Shown here: one piece after another, positions 40,906-47,982 of the stretch
How the letters are laid out: every line of letters starts with the position of its first letter
Numbering within the stretch: position 1 is the first letter of the stretch
Source: Onstottus_B arcticum
Lineage (GTDB): Bacteria > Acidobacteriota > Blastocatellia > UBA7656
Assembly (NCBI GenBank): GCA_038040485.1
Contig: JBBPIE010000004.1
Location: 62,001-126,000, forward strand
Direction of reading: 5' to 3'
DNA length: 64,000 nt
Notes under the pieces: model-generated
What the model was told of the DNA's origin: nothing
The model's input: only the letters and a program-made list of their open reading frames with translations
Databases searched by the model: none
Made by a program: the position numbers and the translations under genes

Positions 40906-41331
40906 ATGCCGGGTTATTCAGCAACGCCGCTCGCAAAGAAGCTCGGGATCAAGGAAGGCTTTCGTGTCGCGTTGGTTGGCGCGCCGAAGGGCTTTCGCGG
41001 CGAGCTGGAAGGCTTGCCGAAGAAAGTTGAGTTCGTCACAAGCGTCCAGACTTCGCTCGACTTGATCGTGTTTTTCACCAAGAGCCAGTCGGAGCTGCTC
41101 GGCAACTTCTCGAGGCTCGCAGCGAATCTCGCGCCCGCGGGGATGCTGTGGATCTCGTGGCCAAAGAAAGCTTCCGGAGTAGCGACTGATTTGTCTGACG
41201 GAATCGTACGGCAGACAGGTCTCGACGCGGGGCTCGTTGACACAAAGGTCTGCGCGGTCAATGAAGTGTGGTCAGGCTTGAAGTTTGTGATTCGTGTGAA
41301 AGACCGCCCAAAGACTCCGCCAAGGAAATAG
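40906..41331 (+). CDS. DUF3052 family protein
   Basis: The 141-residue protein begins PGYSATPLAKKLGIKEGFRV and has a Rossmann-like pattern: ALVGAPKGF, SLDLIVFFTKSQSELLGNFS, LAPAGMLWISWPKKASGVAT and DTKVCAVNEVWSGLKFVIR. DUF3052 proteins are small, widespread and of unknown function; some are thought to be regulators. GGAGGA precedes the ATG. It could form a short operon with nat, though a repeat lies between the two. Confidence 0.9.
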   Translation: MPGYSATPLAKKLGIKEGFRVALVGAPKGFRGELEGLPKKVEFVTSVQTSLDLIVFFTKSQSELLGNFSRLAANLAPAGMLWISWPKKASGVATDLSDGIVRQTGLDAGLVDTKVCAVNEVWSGLKFVIRVKDRPKTPPRK

Positions 41332-41356
41332 AGACCCGGCGTTTTTGCAATTAGAT

Positions 41357-41472
41357 TCTCTGCGTCCGGCTCTGCGTCTCAGCGTCTCCGCGGTTAGAGA
41401 GAACTCCCAGGTTTACCAATTGGCGAACCCTCTAACCGCAGAGGCGCAGAGACGCAGAGCCGGACGCAGAGA
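41357..41472. repeat. Inverted phrase repeat, family H (CGCAGAGGCGCAGAGACG)
   Basis: CTCTGCGTCCGGCTCTGCGT on the left and ACGCAGAGCCGGACGCAGAG on the right form long matched arms with further GGTTAGAG/CTCTAACC pairing inside. A second copy is at 56350-56475. Confidence 0.92.
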
Positions 41473-41497
41473 AGAACAAGTGAACTCGAGATCGACG

Positions 41498-42220
41498 ATG
41501 AAGGCAAACAACTCCAAGAAGACTCCGCGCAAGGGTTCTCGCAACCTGGCGCAAGCTGCCAGCTTGCGTTCAACCTTGGTCCTTGCGAGTAGTGCGATCA
41601 CGCCTGCTCAAGTAGCTCTCGGGTTTCGAGTCAAATCCGGCCGCGCGATTGCGGTAGTGCTCGCGGGTCCGCCCGAGTCGCCTCAGGTTCTCGCGCGCCG
41701 AGAGGTCAAACTGTGCGACCCGGCCGAGCCTGACTCGATGCAGCCTTACCACGCCGCGCTCGAGATGCCGGGGCAGACGGCCGCGAAGGCGATCGAGCGG
41801 CTTGTGAAGATAGTGCGACGAGCCGCGAACGCTTCGGTCGGGGAACTGATTGAGGAATGGCGCGGCGCGGGTCACGAGATATGCGGCGCGGGACTGGTCG
41901 TTGGCAGCCTGATCGATCCGGCAACGATCACGAACGATCACATCCGCGCGCATGCGCTTGAAGGCCAATTGTTCCGCGTTTCGGTCCAGGAAGCGCTGGT
42001 GAAGAATGGGCTGACGAGCGTCGCGATTCCCGAGCGAGACGTGTATTTAACGACGGCTACAGCGCTCGGTAAATCGGAAGACGAATTGAAGCGTACGGTA
42101 TCTGAGCTAGGCCGGGCCCTCGCGGGTCCCTGGCGCGCGGACGAAAAGACGGCCGCTCTCGCTGCGTGGATGGTCCTCCGGTCGAGTAATGTTCAGCGGC
42201 AAATAGCTGTGCGCATCTAG
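41498..42220 (+). CDS. Hypothetical protein with interspersed repeat near N-terminus
   Basis: The 240-residue protein starts at an ATG just after a family H repeat; earlier in-frame starts lie in the repeat. Residues ~16-25 (LAQAASLRST) are encoded by the interspersed palindrome at 41547-41568, so the ancestral start could be later. The rest reads ITPAQVALGFRVKSGRAIAV, PYHAALEMPGQTAAKAIERL and GAGLVVGSLIDPATITNDHI with HIRAHALEGQLFR. The pattern of strands and helices slightly recalls an RNase H-like fold, but I cannot name a family. No signal peptide or membrane segment is seen. Confidence 0.65.
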   Translation: MKANNSKKTPRKGSRNLAQAASLRSTLVLASSAITPAQVALGFRVKSGRAIAVVLAGPPESPQVLARREVKLCDPAEPDSMQPYHAALEMPGQTAAKAIERLVKIVRRAANASVGELIEEWRGAGHEICGAGLVVGSLIDPATITNDHIRAHALEGQLFRVSVQEALVKNGLTSVAIPERDVYLTTATALGKSEDELKRTVSELGRALAGPWRADEKTAALAAWMVLRSSNVQRQIAVRI

Positions 42221-42290
42221 TGCGGCCGCGGCTAAAAAAGCAAAAGGCCCGGGGAGCTGACTCTACGGGCGATAAACTACTGAAACTTGG

Positions 42291-42521
42291 TCATCTCTCC
42301 CACGGGCGCTTATGTTTGCTAGGCAAGTATGAATTAGATGGCACTGGACTCCAAGATCTTGAATTGCGACCCGCACTATCGGGTCCATCTTGTAGAAGCT
42401 CCCACTGGTTTCCGCATTCATCACATTCCCAAATGGACCATAAATCATGTTCCATTACGTCTGCGCTATATGGATTGCAAGAATGACCAAGCGGCCCGTG
42501 ACCCTCTCTTAATATACCCAT
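42291..42521 (-). CDS. Small zinc-ribbon-like protein, 76 aa
   Basis: The ATG at 42521 follows AAGGAG by 7 nt, a strong site. The product starts MGILREGHGPLGHSCNPYSA and has IWECDECGNQWELL, a C-x2-C pair with an upstream Cys and His that could bind zinc. The tail is rich in Ser, Pro and Lys. The stretch is lower in G+C than its neighbours, which may show recent acquisition or relaxed selection. It stands alone between the 41498 gene and an amidohydrolase gene. I recognise no family. Confidence 0.5.
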   Translation of the reverse strand: MGILREGHGPLGHSCNPYSADVMEHDLWSIWECDECGNQWELLQDGPDSAGRNSRSWSPVPSNSYLPSKHKRPWER

Positions 42522-42664
42522 GTCCATTCTCCTTTCGGAAAGATCCATTCTTACCTACAAAAAATAGCCTCGCGACGGAGCTCTTGATCATCTCGCACGT
42601 GCAACTCCCCGACGACTAGTCAACCAACAATCAGGTTTGAATCGCATGCTCGAGAGCTCGGGCG

Positions 42665-43993
42665 TCAACGGCTGGAGAGCGCATCATTCAGTCGGGCGGA
42701 CATTTGTCGGGCGTCGCGGACGACATCCTGCTCGTTCATCGTGGTGAGCTTGCGATCTCGCAACGCCGCTCGACCGTTGATGATCACAGTTCTGATGTTG
42801 GCGGCTTCTGCCGCGTAGACGATCGTAGACACCGGGTCGGGACAGGGAGTCGTGCGCACCTCGTCGAGATCGAAGAGAGTCAGGTCGGCGCGTTTGCCAA
42901 CTTCGATGCTGCCAATCTCGCCCTCAAGTCCCATTGCGCGAGCGCCGTCGATTGTCGCCATCCTCAACACTTGAAGGGCCGGAAGCACCTCGGGTCCGTG
43001 CAGCGCTTTTTGAACAAGCGCTGCCGTGCGCATCTCGGTCAGCATATCGAGGCGGTTGTTGCACGCGGCGCCGTCCGAGCCTAACGACACAGAGATTCCG
43101 CGCTCGATCATCTCCGTTAAGCGAGCGATGCCGGAGCCGAGCTTGAGGTTTGAAGAGGGACAGTGCGCGACGTGAGTTCCGGTTCGGCTCAGGATCTCCA
43201 TCTCGTCATCGTTCAAGTGAACACAATGAGCCAGCACGACGTGCGATGCCGCAAGTCCGACTTCATCGAGGTATTCGATGTTGCGCCGGCCCGTCTCGCG
43301 TTGGACGATTTGAATCTCGTCCTTGTTCTCCGACGCGTGAGTGTGCACCAACACACCACGCTCGCGAGCAAGCCTCCCCACTCGCTCCAACAACTCGCGG
43401 CTGCAGCTCAGAGAGAACCGAGGCGCAAAGCAATACCTGATTCGTCCGCCAGCCGCGCCGTGCCAACGTTCGAGAAGCTCCAATGATTCCGCGATCGAGG
43501 CTTCGGTCTGTTCGCGCAGAGCGGCGGGCACTTCGTCGCCGCGATCCATCATGCACTTGCCCACGGTAGCTCGAAAGCCTGACTCCTCAACTGCGCGGAA
43601 CACGTGTTCCGTGTGATTCACCGTTTCCATCGTCAGCGCGCAGGTCGTCCCGCCTCGAATCATTTCCGCGATACCCAGCCGAGCCGACGCATAAATCGAT
43701 TCGGGCGTATGAGCGGCTTCCATCGGCCAGATTCGATTCCTTAACCAATCGATCAGGGCGAGATCGTCCGCGGCTCCGCGAAACAACGTCTGGCAAAGAT
43801 GGACGTGAGTCTGGACGAACCCAGGCAACAGCACCTGTCCTCGGGCGTCGATGACTTCGGCGGCTTGCGTTGAGAGCGATTCACCCAGCGCCGCGATGCG
43901 CGAGCCTTCGATGAACACGTCGCCTTTGAAGACATGGTTCTCCCCATCGAGCGTGATGACGGTCGCGCCTTTGATTAGAAGCGTGTCGCTCAT
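42665..43993 (-). CDS. Amidohydrolase, 5'-deoxyadenosine/MTA/SAH deaminase type
   Basis: The 442-residue enzyme belongs to the metal-dependent TrzA/AtzB/MtaD amidohydrolases. Metal ligands are in VQTHVHLCQTLFRG, VLVHTHASENKDEI, LAHCVHLND and SLGSDGAACNN. The C-terminal GKRADLTLFDLDEVRTTPCP segment completes the composite domain. The likely reaction is deamination of adenosine-type nucleosides (5'-deoxyadenosine, methylthioadenosine or S-adenosylhomocysteine). Other amines, such as triazines or guanine derivatives, cannot be excluded. The ATG at 43993 was preferred to a TTG seven codons earlier. Confidence 0.9.
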   Translation of the reverse strand: MSDTLLIKGATVITLDGENHVFKGDVFIEGSRIAALGESLSTQAAEVIDARGQVLLPGFVQTHVHLCQTLFRGAADDLALIDWLRNRIWPMEAAHTPESIYASARLGIAEMIRGGTTCALTMETVNHTEHVFRAVEESGFRATVGKCMMDRGDEVPAALREQTEASIAESLELLERWHGAAGGRIRYCFAPRFSLSCSRELLERVGRLARERGVLVHTHASENKDEIQIVQRETGRRNIEYLDEVGLAASHVVLAHCVHLNDDEMEILSRTGTHVAHCPSSNLKLGSGIARLTEMIERGISVSLGSDGAACNNRLDMLTEMRTAALVQKALHGPEVLPALQVLRMATIDGARAMGLEGEIGSIEVGKRADLTLFDLDEVRTTPCPDPVSTIVYAAEAANIRTVIINGRAALRDRKLTTMNEQDVVRDARQMSARLNDALSSR

Positions 43994-44115
43994 AGCTGGG
44001 CCGGCTTCGATCAATCGGGAGTTGTTGGCTCAATCTGCGGCAGAATCGCCGCTGGCTTGAACACCGTTGACTGATTGTACTGATGAGCGTGAAGGATTGG
44101 AAGTGGAATAAGTCG

Positions 44116-45336
44116 CTAGAACGGCCACTTCTGATCCACGAGCTGAAGACACAGCCGCTCGTAGCCGTCCTTGCCCGTGTACTGGTTGCGCACGAGCGCG
44201 AGGCTTTCAAAGGAATTGTCTATCTTCGCAATTCGCAGGAACTCGAACTCGGGCGGCGTAGATCGAGTGCAGACGCGCGCGCCGCCCAGGCTGATGTTCT
44301 CGGTGACCGCCGAGTCCTGCCTGATGGGCTGTTTGTTTTCGTCGAGGTATTCGATCACCACAGGTTCGATGTGATCGACTCGTCCCTCTCTTCGACGATT
44401 CGGCCCGGTCCACTTCTGAGTTCGGAACGTAGCCCAGGGTTTGTTGAGATAACCGGCGGGCGGGTGATTGCCGATGAACTCCAGCCCAACCAGCCGCAAC
44501 TCCTCGCTGACCGGTTCGATGCGGCGCACGATGACATACATGTTGTAGCCCTGATCCGAGAATCCGTGATTGCGAAGCTTAGTCGGAAGCGGCAAGGTTA
44601 TGTGCACGACTGAACCGCTGCGCACTTTCCGATGCATCCGAACCGCGACACCCATTCGGCCAACGTCTACTGTCTTCGCTACTTCTTGCCAGCGCTTATT
44701 CTCGTGATCGTAACCCGCAAGCAAGGCCGGGACGGTCAACTTGAATCGCTCGCAACGCCGGCGGTTCTCGACCGCAGACTTGTCCGTTATTTTGGTGAAG
44801 ATTGGTTGTTGTCCGGTGTCCGTTCTTATGTCGATTGCGTCGGCTACAGCACCGCGATCGTGGTTTATCGCGGGAGACGCGTCCGTTCCGGATTGAGTTG
44901 CGCGGATGTCTGCTGGCGGTGTTGGTGGCCGGGGCAATTCGCTCGGCACTTCGATCGAGAGCGGAGTACGAACACTGCGCTTGAGCGACCTGTCGTAGTC
45001 GAGTCTCTTCTTGGGACTGGCAAGAACACCAAACGAGCCGGAGACCTGTTTGAAGGCTTTGTCGACCCGAACCATGATCTCGTCGGGCAGGGCGGCGCGA
45101 ACCTTGTGATAGGAAGGATGCAGGACTGAAACGGCCTGCTGATACGCTTCCATGGCTTCCTCGTGGTTGGCGGTGCGCTCGAGCCCCAGTGCCTGGTAGT
45201 GATTGGCTGCGCCTTCGATTCGCTCGAGCAGGTATTCAACTTCGAGGTAGTAGGCGCTGATGAGCTTGCCTGTGGTTCCTGCTTTGGGCCTTGCCGGACT
45301 AGTCAGTAAGCCTGAGGTTCTCATAGCGTAAGCCAC
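44116..45336 (-). CDS. Protein with degenerate J-like domain and two PilZ domains
   Basis: The 406-residue protein opens with a J-domain-like helical region (ANHYQALGLERTANHEEAME onward to VLASPKKRLDYDRSLK) lacking the HPD motif, then a Pro-rich linker. Two PilZ-type segments follow: NRRRCERFKLTVPALLAGYD ending in DVGRMGVAV, and NRRREGRVDHIEPVVIEYLD ending in TENISLGGARV. The second has both the RxxxR and the NxSxxG motifs for c-di-GMP. It is probably a c-di-GMP receptor in the cytoplasm; the target is unknown. No neighbouring chemotaxis or pilus gene is seen. Confidence 0.8.
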   Translation of the reverse strand: MAYAMRTSGLLTSPARPKAGTTGKLISAYYLEVEYLLERIEGAANHYQALGLERTANHEEAMEAYQQAVSVLHPSYHKVRAALPDEIMVRVDKAFKQVSGSFGVLASPKKRLDYDRSLKRSVRTPLSIEVPSELPRPPTPPADIRATQSGTDASPAINHDRGAVADAIDIRTDTGQQPIFTKITDKSAVENRRRCERFKLTVPALLAGYDHENKRWQEVAKTVDVGRMGVAVRMHRKVRSGSVVHITLPLPTKLRNHGFSDQGYNMYVIVRRIEPVSEELRLVGLEFIGNHPPAGYLNKPWATFRTQKWTGPNRRREGRVDHIEPVVIEYLDENKQPIRQDSAVTENISLGGARVCTRSTPPEFEFLRIAKIDNSFESLALVRNQYTGKDGYERLCLQLVDQKWPF

Positions 45337-45605
45337 TCTTGGCGATGTAAGAAAGTGAGATTCTTCTTCGGGGGTAGAAGGTGCTTCAATCGGAGGATGC
45401 AGCCATTATGGACGGGTTCGGGAATTTGTCAACGGTGTTGTCATTCCCCGCTAACGCGCATTATCCCCAGGCAGGGCACGCAAACTCGCGCTCGGGCGAA
45501 AACGGTCTCGATGGCTGAGGTTGCGAAAACGAACGCCCGCGAACGAAGAGGCGCTTGTGGTCTCAAGGCTGGACTCCTCGGGGATCAGCGATGGGCCAGC
45601 TCGGG
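45337..45605. other. Intergenic region without recognisable feature
   Basis: The 269 bases between the PilZ and ferritin-like genes show no credible gene. Overlapping frames in it are shadows with no ribosome sites. Confidence 0.5.
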
Positions 45606-46031
45606 TCACTTCGGCTGGCGCAGCATCTTCTCTACTTCGGAAATGTGCGTTTCCTCGTCGGCGGTCAACTGGCGCGCGAACTCTTCGAGGAACACGCTGT
45701 GACCCTGAACCTGGCCGAGGAGCTTCTTGAAGAGTTCGACCTGCTCTCGTTCGTGCTCGATGCTCTCCTGAAGAATGTCGTTGATCGAATGCTTGTGAGT
45801 TTCAAGCAGGCTTGCGATCTTGAGCGACGGATGGCCTCCGAGCGCGGTGATGTGCTCGCCGATCAGTTCGGCGTGGGTGAGCGACTCACGAGCCAGACCG
45901 CGCAACCAACTGATGATTGGAATGCGGGTGTGGCCAAAAACCATGAACGAGTAGTGAGTGTATCGAACGAGTCCGGCAAGCTCGCGTTCGAGCAGCTCAT
46001 TTAATGTTTCCAGAACTTTTTCTTTATTCAT
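45606..46031 (-). CDS. Ferritin-like/bacterioferritin family protein
   Basis: The 141-residue four-helix protein begins VLETLNELLERELAGLVRYT and contains ESLTHAELIGEHITALGGHP and SINDILQESIEHEREQVELF, with metal-binding Glu and His at helix positions typical of bacterioferritin-type proteins. It is a little shorter than the usual 155-160 residues. It may store iron or act as a small diiron protein. GGAGATC precedes the ATG. Confidence 0.85.
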   Translation of the reverse strand: MNKEKVLETLNELLERELAGLVRYTHYSFMVFGHTRIPIISWLRGLARESLTHAELIGEHITALGGHPSLKIASLLETHKHSINDILQESIEHEREQVELFKKLLGQVQGHSVFLEEFARQLTADEETHISEVEKMLRQPK

Positions 46032-46092
46032 CGCCGATCTCCTGTTTTCTCGAAGAAATTAGATAGAAATAAGCGACACAAATGCAAACCAC

Positions 46093-46713
46093 TTAGCGAG
46101 CGCTTATCTTGCGCTGGATCGTAGCGAACAAGCGGTCGCAATGGGGTGCCCTGTTTCTTACTTGAGCGACGTCCACTTTCTTTAGAAGCTCTGCACCATG
46201 AATCACTTTGTGATACTGACCTTTCTGGGTCCGTCGTGTTGCCGCCTTTAGGGATGAATACAAGTTGGCCTTGTTAATCTCCTCGACGTTCGTGTTTCCA
46301 GGAATCGCGCTAGCACTAAACTCTTGTCCATAGAACTGCTTGAGTGCCGCAACATCTGCAATCAGCCACGCCTCGACCGTCTGAACCATGAGGTGACAAC
46401 TCTCATCGACAACACTTCCGCGCAACTTCAAACCTCCGCGCGCGCGCAAGTGCTCTCGGGGTCCAACCCTCACTGGGCCATCCGAGTCTACTAACAACAC
46501 ATTGAAAGCATCCTTATGCGTCTGCAATGCAATGTTGAAATCCTCAAGAGTTGAGTTGATGGAACCGCACGCGATGACATCAAAGTGAATTTGTTTTCCC
46601 CTTGCGAGATCTGCCGCGCTCTTGAAAAACGCTCTGAAGCCTTTCTGAACTAGCCCCTTGGAGTCCTTTCCCTTGCCGCCGCCTTCTACGTAGATTCGAA
46701 TTCCTCTTATCAC
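46093..46713 (-). CDS. DUF4276 TOPRIM-like protein, partner of AAA ATPase
   Basis: The 206-residue protein has TOPRIM-like acidic motifs: Glu10 in YVEGGGKG and Asp76/Asp78 in LLVDSDGP. Further signs are SCHLMVQTVEAWLIAD and the basic C-terminal region (YSSLKAATRRTQKGQYHKVI). DUF4276 proteins are commonly coded beside AAA ATPases and likely act as nucleases. The GTG start follows the ATPase stop with no gap, so the two are co-translated. By analogy with OLD nucleases and PARIS, where an ATPase works with a TOPRIM nuclease, this pair may be an antiphage or DNA-processing system. Confidence 0.87.
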   Translation of the reverse strand: MIRGIRIYVEGGGKGKDSKGLVQKGFRAFFKSAADLARGKQIHFDVIACGSINSTLEDFNIALQTHKDAFNVLLVDSDGPVRVGPREHLRARGGLKLRGSVVDESCHLMVQTVEAWLIADVAALKQFYGQEFSASAIPGNTNVEEINKANLYSSLKAATRRTQKGQYHKVIHGAELLKKVDVAQVRNRAPHCDRLFATIQRKISAR

Positions 46714-47982
46714 TCAGTTTCCGCCAATCTCTCCCATCCTCCAGAGTTCGCCGAGTGAGTACTTCTCAAGCCACAGCTTGAGCTTTCGCGATTCAAGGCG
46801 TTGCAGATGCGTCCCATCATCATCGCGTTCGCACACTATTACCGCGTCCGGCTGATCCGACAGAGCCGATACTAGAGTATCGGAATGGGTCGTAACGACC
46901 AGCTGAGTGTGAGCCGATGCAGTCTTGAGCAGTTCTGCCAACCTCGGCATTACATCTGGGTGTAATCCAAGCTCTGGTTCTTCGATGCAAACCAGCGCGG
47001 GCGGTTTTGGATGGCAGAGAATCGTTAGCAAGCAGAGGTACCGGAGGGTTCCACGGGAAAGACGATTCGCAGAGATGCGCTGGGTGAGTCCACTTTCTTC
47101 GATGAACGCTCGCACAGTTCCATCACGAATCATACTTAGTATCCGCTTCACTTGCGGGTAGAATTCCCTCATCTCTTCGACAATTCGGACCATAGGGGTT
47201 TCCTCGTGACCGAGAGCGTCGAGAACCATACCGAGGTTACTTGCATCTTCCAGTAAGAAGTCATCAGGGAGGTTCGCTCGTTGAGGGAAGGCCGCGAAGG
47301 TACCCGGTCGGAAGCTGAATTCATCGTAGGCTCGGATTCCGCGAAAGACGTTTGCCAGGTATGTGATTTCCGGATAAACGTCGCCACGTCTCTGCGACAG
47401 AACGGACTCGTCTAAGCGAATCTCCCCGCGAGCCTTAGACAACACCTGACGACTCCGCGTTTCACTCCTGTCGTCTACGGGTCCGGCGGGGTTTTTGAGA
47501 TAGAGAACCGCCTCGCCTTCGTGAAGGCTGTAGGAGGGCTGGTCCTTCTTCCGAGAGGAACTTGATTTACTAGGGAACAGTGGGGCTGGCCCGGACTCAG
47601 TTCCTATGACCTCATCGACAACTAGCGGGCCGTAATCGGACATTGTGAACCCCAACTCATATCGAAAAGGTGTCGATTTCTTGCGGGATACTACAGTCGC
47701 TTCTATCCTGGACGTAGGCACGACTTGGGCGCGCGCTTGCTTACCCTTCCAGAGGTATTCACTGACACCGCCGCCCTCGCGGAAATGTTCTGATAGGCCA
47801 ATGGTCGCACCACGCAGCAGCTTGATCGCCTCTATTAGATTAGACTTCCCCGATGCGTTCCTACCTATTATTACGTTTAGCGGTTGAAGGATGACTTCTT
47901 CGGCTTTGCTTCCATACGAAAGAAAATTCTGAAGACGCAGGGATGTTATTAACCTCTTGCCTTCCATCTTAAGAGCTTTCAT
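46714..47982 (-). CDS. AAA family ATPase (OLD/RecF-like) paired with DUF4276
   Basis: The 422-residue ATPase has the ABC/SMC-like layout of the AAA_21 group: LRLQNFLSYG at 16-24, Walker A GRNASGKSN at 40-48, the signature LSRGTLRYLCLLTIL, Walker B CIEEPELGLHPD around 332-343 and the H-loop VTTHSD near 364-369. No TOPRIM domain is fused, but the next gene supplies one. The ATG overlaps the stop of the fused xanthine dehydrogenase gene by one base (TAATG); an ATG five codons later is an alternative. The lower G+C and defence-type content suggest acquisition by transfer. Confidence 0.9.
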   Translation of the reverse strand: MKALKMEGKRLITSLRLQNFLSYGSKAEEVILQPLNVIIGRNASGKSNLIEAIKLLRGATIGLSEHFREGGGVSEYLWKGKQARAQVVPTSRIEATVVSRKKSTPFRYELGFTMSDYGPLVVDEVIGTESGPAPLFPSKSSSSRKKDQPSYSLHEGEAVLYLKNPAGPVDDRSETRSRQVLSKARGEIRLDESVLSQRRGDVYPEITYLANVFRGIRAYDEFSFRPGTFAAFPQRANLPDDFLLEDASNLGMVLDALGHEETPMVRIVEEMREFYPQVKRILSMIRDGTVRAFIEESGLTQRISANRLSRGTLRYLCLLTILCHPKPPALVCIEEPELGLHPDVMPRLAELLKTASAHTQLVVTTHSDTLVSALSDQPDAVIVCERDDDGTHLQRLESRKLKLWLEKYSLGELWRMGEIGGN

